Source: Streptomyces sp. CB01580 | GTDB taxonomy: Bacteria; Actinomycetota; Actinomycetes; Streptomycetales; Streptomycetaceae | DNA: 64,000 nt | Reading direction: 5' to 3' | Assembly (NCBI RefSeq): GCF_001905795.1 | Contig: NZ_LIXJ01000027.1 | Coordinates: forward strand, 100,658 to 164,657 | Part shown: positions 61,852 to 64,000 of the stretch, piece by piece | How the letters are laid out: the number at the start of each line of letters is the position of its first letter | How positions within the stretch are numbered: the first letter of the stretch is position 1 | The notes under the pieces: model-generated | Databases searched by the model: none | Told to the model about the DNA's origin: nothing | What the model saw: only the letters and a program-made list of their open reading frames with translations | Program-made: the position numbers and the translations under genes

Positions 61852-62288
61852 CGGCCCGGCCCGAGGCCCTGCCCCTGCGCCACGTCCTGACCCTGCCCAC
61901 CATGGGCGCCGCCGTACGGATGGCCCGCGAGACGACCGAGCAGGTGCTGGCCGAGTGGGGCGTCGGGCCGCGCCACCCCGGCGTCGACCCGGTGCTGCTG
62001 ATCCTCAGCGAACTGGTCACCAACAGCGTCCGGCACGCCGCCGTGCTCTCCCCGACGGTGACGGTGTACTACGCGGCCGGAACGGACACGTTCGCCTTCG
62101 GTGTGCACGACCGCCACCCGTACCGGCCCGCGCTGCACGGACCGGCCGTCGGAACGGTCGGCGGGCTGGCCATGGTCAGCGAGCTCACCCGGGGCCTGTC
62201 GGGCACCGCGGTCGTTCGCGAGGACCCGGACGGCCAGGGCAAATGTGTCTGGGTCACCGTGCCCCTGCGGGGCGTGGGAGCCCCGTGA
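61848..62288 (+). CDS. RsbW-like HATPase (anti-sigma-factor-type serine kinase)
   Basis: 146 residues, start overlapping the SulP stop (ATGA). A GHKL ATPase fold is visible: ILSELVTNSVRHA (N-box), then DTFAFGVHDRHPYRP, and GGLAMVSELTRG (G-box). Such small single-domain kinases in Streptomyces usually bind sigma factors or phosphorylate STAS anti-anti-sigma proteins. The adjacent SulP carries a STAS domain, a possible target, but this is inference. It precedes the ArsR gene by about 250 bp. Confidence 0.85.
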   Translation: MTARPEALPLRHVLTLPTMGAAVRMARETTEQVLAEWGVGPRHPGVDPVLLILSELVTNSVRHAAVLSPTVTVYYAAGTDTFAFGVHDRHPYRPALHGPAVGTVGGLAMVSELTRGLSGTAVVREDPDGQGKCVWVTVPLRGVGAP

Positions 62289-62538
62289 TGCCGCTCCCCG
62301 CGGTGGCCCGTCAGAATGTTCCGGGTCTCCGGGCTTCCGGGCCGCCGGTTCGGGCGGCTCCGGTTCCGTTTTCGGGCCTCCGGTTTCGGGTTTCGATAAT
62401 TGACGAGGTCAGCGCGTCCAGGCGGACGCGCGAGGATGACCCCATGGCGAAGAGTTGTGAGTGGACGCGATGCAGGGCACACACATGGCCGCGGTGGGTC
62501 GGCCGGACGGCCGGGGCCGAGGGCACGAGGCCGGTTCG

Positions 62539-62886
62539 ATGAGCGCGCCGTTGTACCAACTGAAGGCCGAGTTCTTCAAGACGCTCGGGCACCCCGTGCG
62601 CATCAGGGTGCTCGAACTGCTCAGTGAACGGGAGCACGCGGTGTCCGAGATGCTGGCCGGGATCGGCGTCGAGCCCGCCCATCTCTCGCAGCAGCTGGCC
62701 GTGTTGCGGCGGGCCAATCTCGTCGTCGCGCGCCGGGAGGGTTCGGGCGTCTACTACTCCCTGGCCAACCCCCAGGTGGCGGAGCTCCTGCGGGTCGCGC
62801 GCACCATCCTGTCCGGGGTCCTGGCCGGCCAGGCCGAACTGCTTGCCGACCTGCGCGCCACCGAGCCGGACAGGCCACAGGACTGA
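62539..62886 (+). CDS. ArsR-family winged-helix repressor
   Basis: 115 residues from ATG 62539 (GAGG 8 bp upstream; in-frame starts at 62461-62485 are alternatives). Winged HTH: PVRIRVLELLSEREHAVSEML, recognition helix EPAHLSQQLAVLRRANLV, wing ARREGSGVYYSL. No Cys residue is present at all, so a Cys-based metal site is absent; His or acidic ligands, or a non-metal signal, remain possible. It is the intact relative of the decayed copy at 59759-60100 and is the likely regulator of the SulP operon through the palindrome at 59534-59567. Confidence 0.9.
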   Translation: MSAPLYQLKAEFFKTLGHPVRIRVLELLSEREHAVSEMLAGIGVEPAHLSQQLAVLRRANLVVARREGSGVYYSLANPQVAELLRVARTILSGVLAGQAELLADLRATEPDRPQD

Positions 62887-63036
62887 ACGGGTGCCGACGG
62901 CCTTGGAAACGGTACGCAAAAGAGCTGCGCGTCGTCCTTCGGTTCGGTAAAGATCCTCCTCAGGCACTAGTCTGAATCCTTTGCCTACCCATTACTCTTG
63001 TGGGAAGGCCACGCAGGGTGGCCATGGAGGAGTGAG

Positions 63037-63924
63037 ATGAGGAGCAGCAACCCGGTCTTCTCGCGACGGGGCTTCAGCCGCGACAACGGACACGCGGGCT
63101 TCAACGCGGCGCCGCAGGCCGGGGCCCCCGTCACGGGTGCCAACCCGTACGCCCAGGGCACCGCCGCCAACCCGTACGCCACCAACCCCTACGCCCAGGC
63201 GGATGCCCAGTACGGCGCCCCGCAGGCGCCCGCGCGATCCGGTGCGATGACGATCGACGACGTCGTCACGCGCACGGCGATCACGCTGGGCACCGTGGTG
63301 CTCGGCGCCGTTCTCGCCTGGGCCCTGCTGCCGGTCGATCCGGCCAACCTCGGCAAGTCGTACGGAATCGCGATCGGCGCCGCCCTGGTGGCGTTCGTCC
63401 TCTCGCTCGTCCAGTCCTTCAAGAGCAAGCCGGTCCCGGCGCTGATCGTGGCGTACGCGGGCTTCGAGGGCGTCTTCCTCGGAGTGATCTCCAGCGCGGT
63501 CAGCACGTACATCGGCCCCGGCGTCGTGATGCAGGCGGTGCTGGGCACCATGTGCGTCTTCGCCGGTGTGCTCCTGGCGTACAAGATGCGCTGGATCCGT
63601 GTCACCCGCCGCTTCTACGGCTTCGTCATGGCCGCGGCCATGGGCTTCATGCTGCTGATGATGGTCAACCTGCTGTTCGCCGTCTTCGGCGGCGGTGACG
63701 GTCTCGGCTTCCGCTCCGGTGGCCTCGGCATCCTGTTCGGCGTCATCGGGGTCGTCCTCGGTGCGTGCTTCCTGGCCCTGGACTTCAAGCAGGTCGAGGA
63801 CGGCATCGCCTACGGCGCGCCCCGCGAGGAGTCCTGGCTGGCGGCCTTCGGTCTCACCATGACCCTGGTGTGGATCTACCTGGAGCTGCTGCGTCTGCTC
63901 TCGATCCTCAGCGGCGACGACTGA
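63037..63924 (+). CDS. Bax inhibitor-1/YccA-family membrane protein
   Basis: 295 residues from ATG 63037 (GGAGG 6 bp upstream). An N-terminal Asn-Pro-Tyr-rich tail (NPYAQ, NPYAT, NPYAQ; about 35-60) precedes the conserved TIDDVVTRTAITLG and seven membrane helices. Typical phrases are EGVFLGVISS, KMRWIRVTRRFYGFVMAA and GVVLGACFLALDFKQVEDGI. Family members act as pH-sensitive calcium leak channels or stress-protective proteins; no role is fixed for actinobacterial ones. A strong terminator ends the gene. Confidence 0.92.
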   Translation: MRSSNPVFSRRGFSRDNGHAGFNAAPQAGAPVTGANPYAQGTAANPYATNPYAQADAQYGAPQAPARSGAMTIDDVVTRTAITLGTVVLGAVLAWALLPVDPANLGKSYGIAIGAALVAFVLSLVQSFKSKPVPALIVAYAGFEGVFLGVISSAVSTYIGPGVVMQAVLGTMCVFAGVLLAYKMRWIRVTRRFYGFVMAAAMGFMLLMMVNLLFAVFGGGDGLGFRSGGLGILFGVIGVVLGACFLALDFKQVEDGIAYGAPREESWLAAFGLTMTLVWIYLELLRLLSILSGDD

Positions 63925-63953
63925 CGCACGGAGACCCACCGACCCCGTGACGG

Positions 63954-64000
63954 GTACGGGAACGGCCCGCAGGCACCGCGCCTGCGGGCCGTTCCCGTAC
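63954..64000 (+). terminator. Long perfect hairpin after the Bax-inhibitor gene
   Basis: Arms of 21 bp (63954-63974 and 63980-64000; each arm includes GTACGGGAACGG or its complement) pair perfectly around ACCGC. The window ends at the last base of the stem. Confidence 0.9.

Overview
The window is about 64 kb of very GC-rich DNA with extreme third-position GC bias, long antisense shadow frames, GTG and TTG starts, LAxTG sorting, Rpf proteins and a tRNA-Leu(UAA) identical in plan to bldA. All of this points to a Streptomyces chromosome. Most of the window is housekeeping DNA: mfd, mazG, two rpf genes, eno, a divIC/ftsB-like gene, a DUF501 gene, ppx/gppA, ndh, cfa, bldA and a SulP operon.

Layout. 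1-2258: 3' end of a repeat-built, sortase-anchored wall protein. 2705-6078: a LolD/FtsX-type ABC exporter pair. 6470-27068: an accessory RiPP cluster. 27888-31430: mfd. 31627-36003: an ATPase, a secreted HNH lipoprotein and two surface proteins. 36238-40923: a methylase-like fusion, a membrane protein and a Ser/Thr kinase. 41583-47280: a SurA-like lipoprotein, MazG, a P450 and two Rpf proteins, the second behind a c-di-AMP (ydaO) riboswitch. 47614-54843: eno, divIC-like, DUF501, ppx, ndh (two Rex-like operators) and cfa. 55027-58480: a second FtsX-type exporter, paralogous to the first. 59201-59286: bldA. 59534-62886: a SulP transporter operon flanked by a decayed and an intact ArsR gene. 63037-63924: a Bax-inhibitor-1 family protein.

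The RiPP cluster is the centre of interest. A secreted small protein and a SARP regulator lead a tightly packed operon: F protein (Ocin-ThiF-like), YcaO cyclodehydratase, SagB-type dehydrogenase, a split LanB (glutamylation protein plus elimination protein), an M50 intramembrane protease with an N-terminal PqqD/RRE-like region, an ABC-2 exporter and a second YcaO. A convergent 58-residue precursor at 24183-24007 has an acidic leader and a 21-residue core made only of Ser, Thr and Cys plus a terminal Ala. An M20 amidohydrolase, a small unknown protein and a LuxR-type regulator follow. The enzyme set predicts azol(in)es plus dehydroamino acids. Only one SpaB_C-type protein is present, so a linear goadsporin-like product is more likely than a pyridine-centred thiopeptide, although the core looks thiopeptide-like. 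The regulator and the amidohydrolase each carry one TTA codon, so the bldA tRNA encoded 32 kb away in the same window probably gates the pathway.
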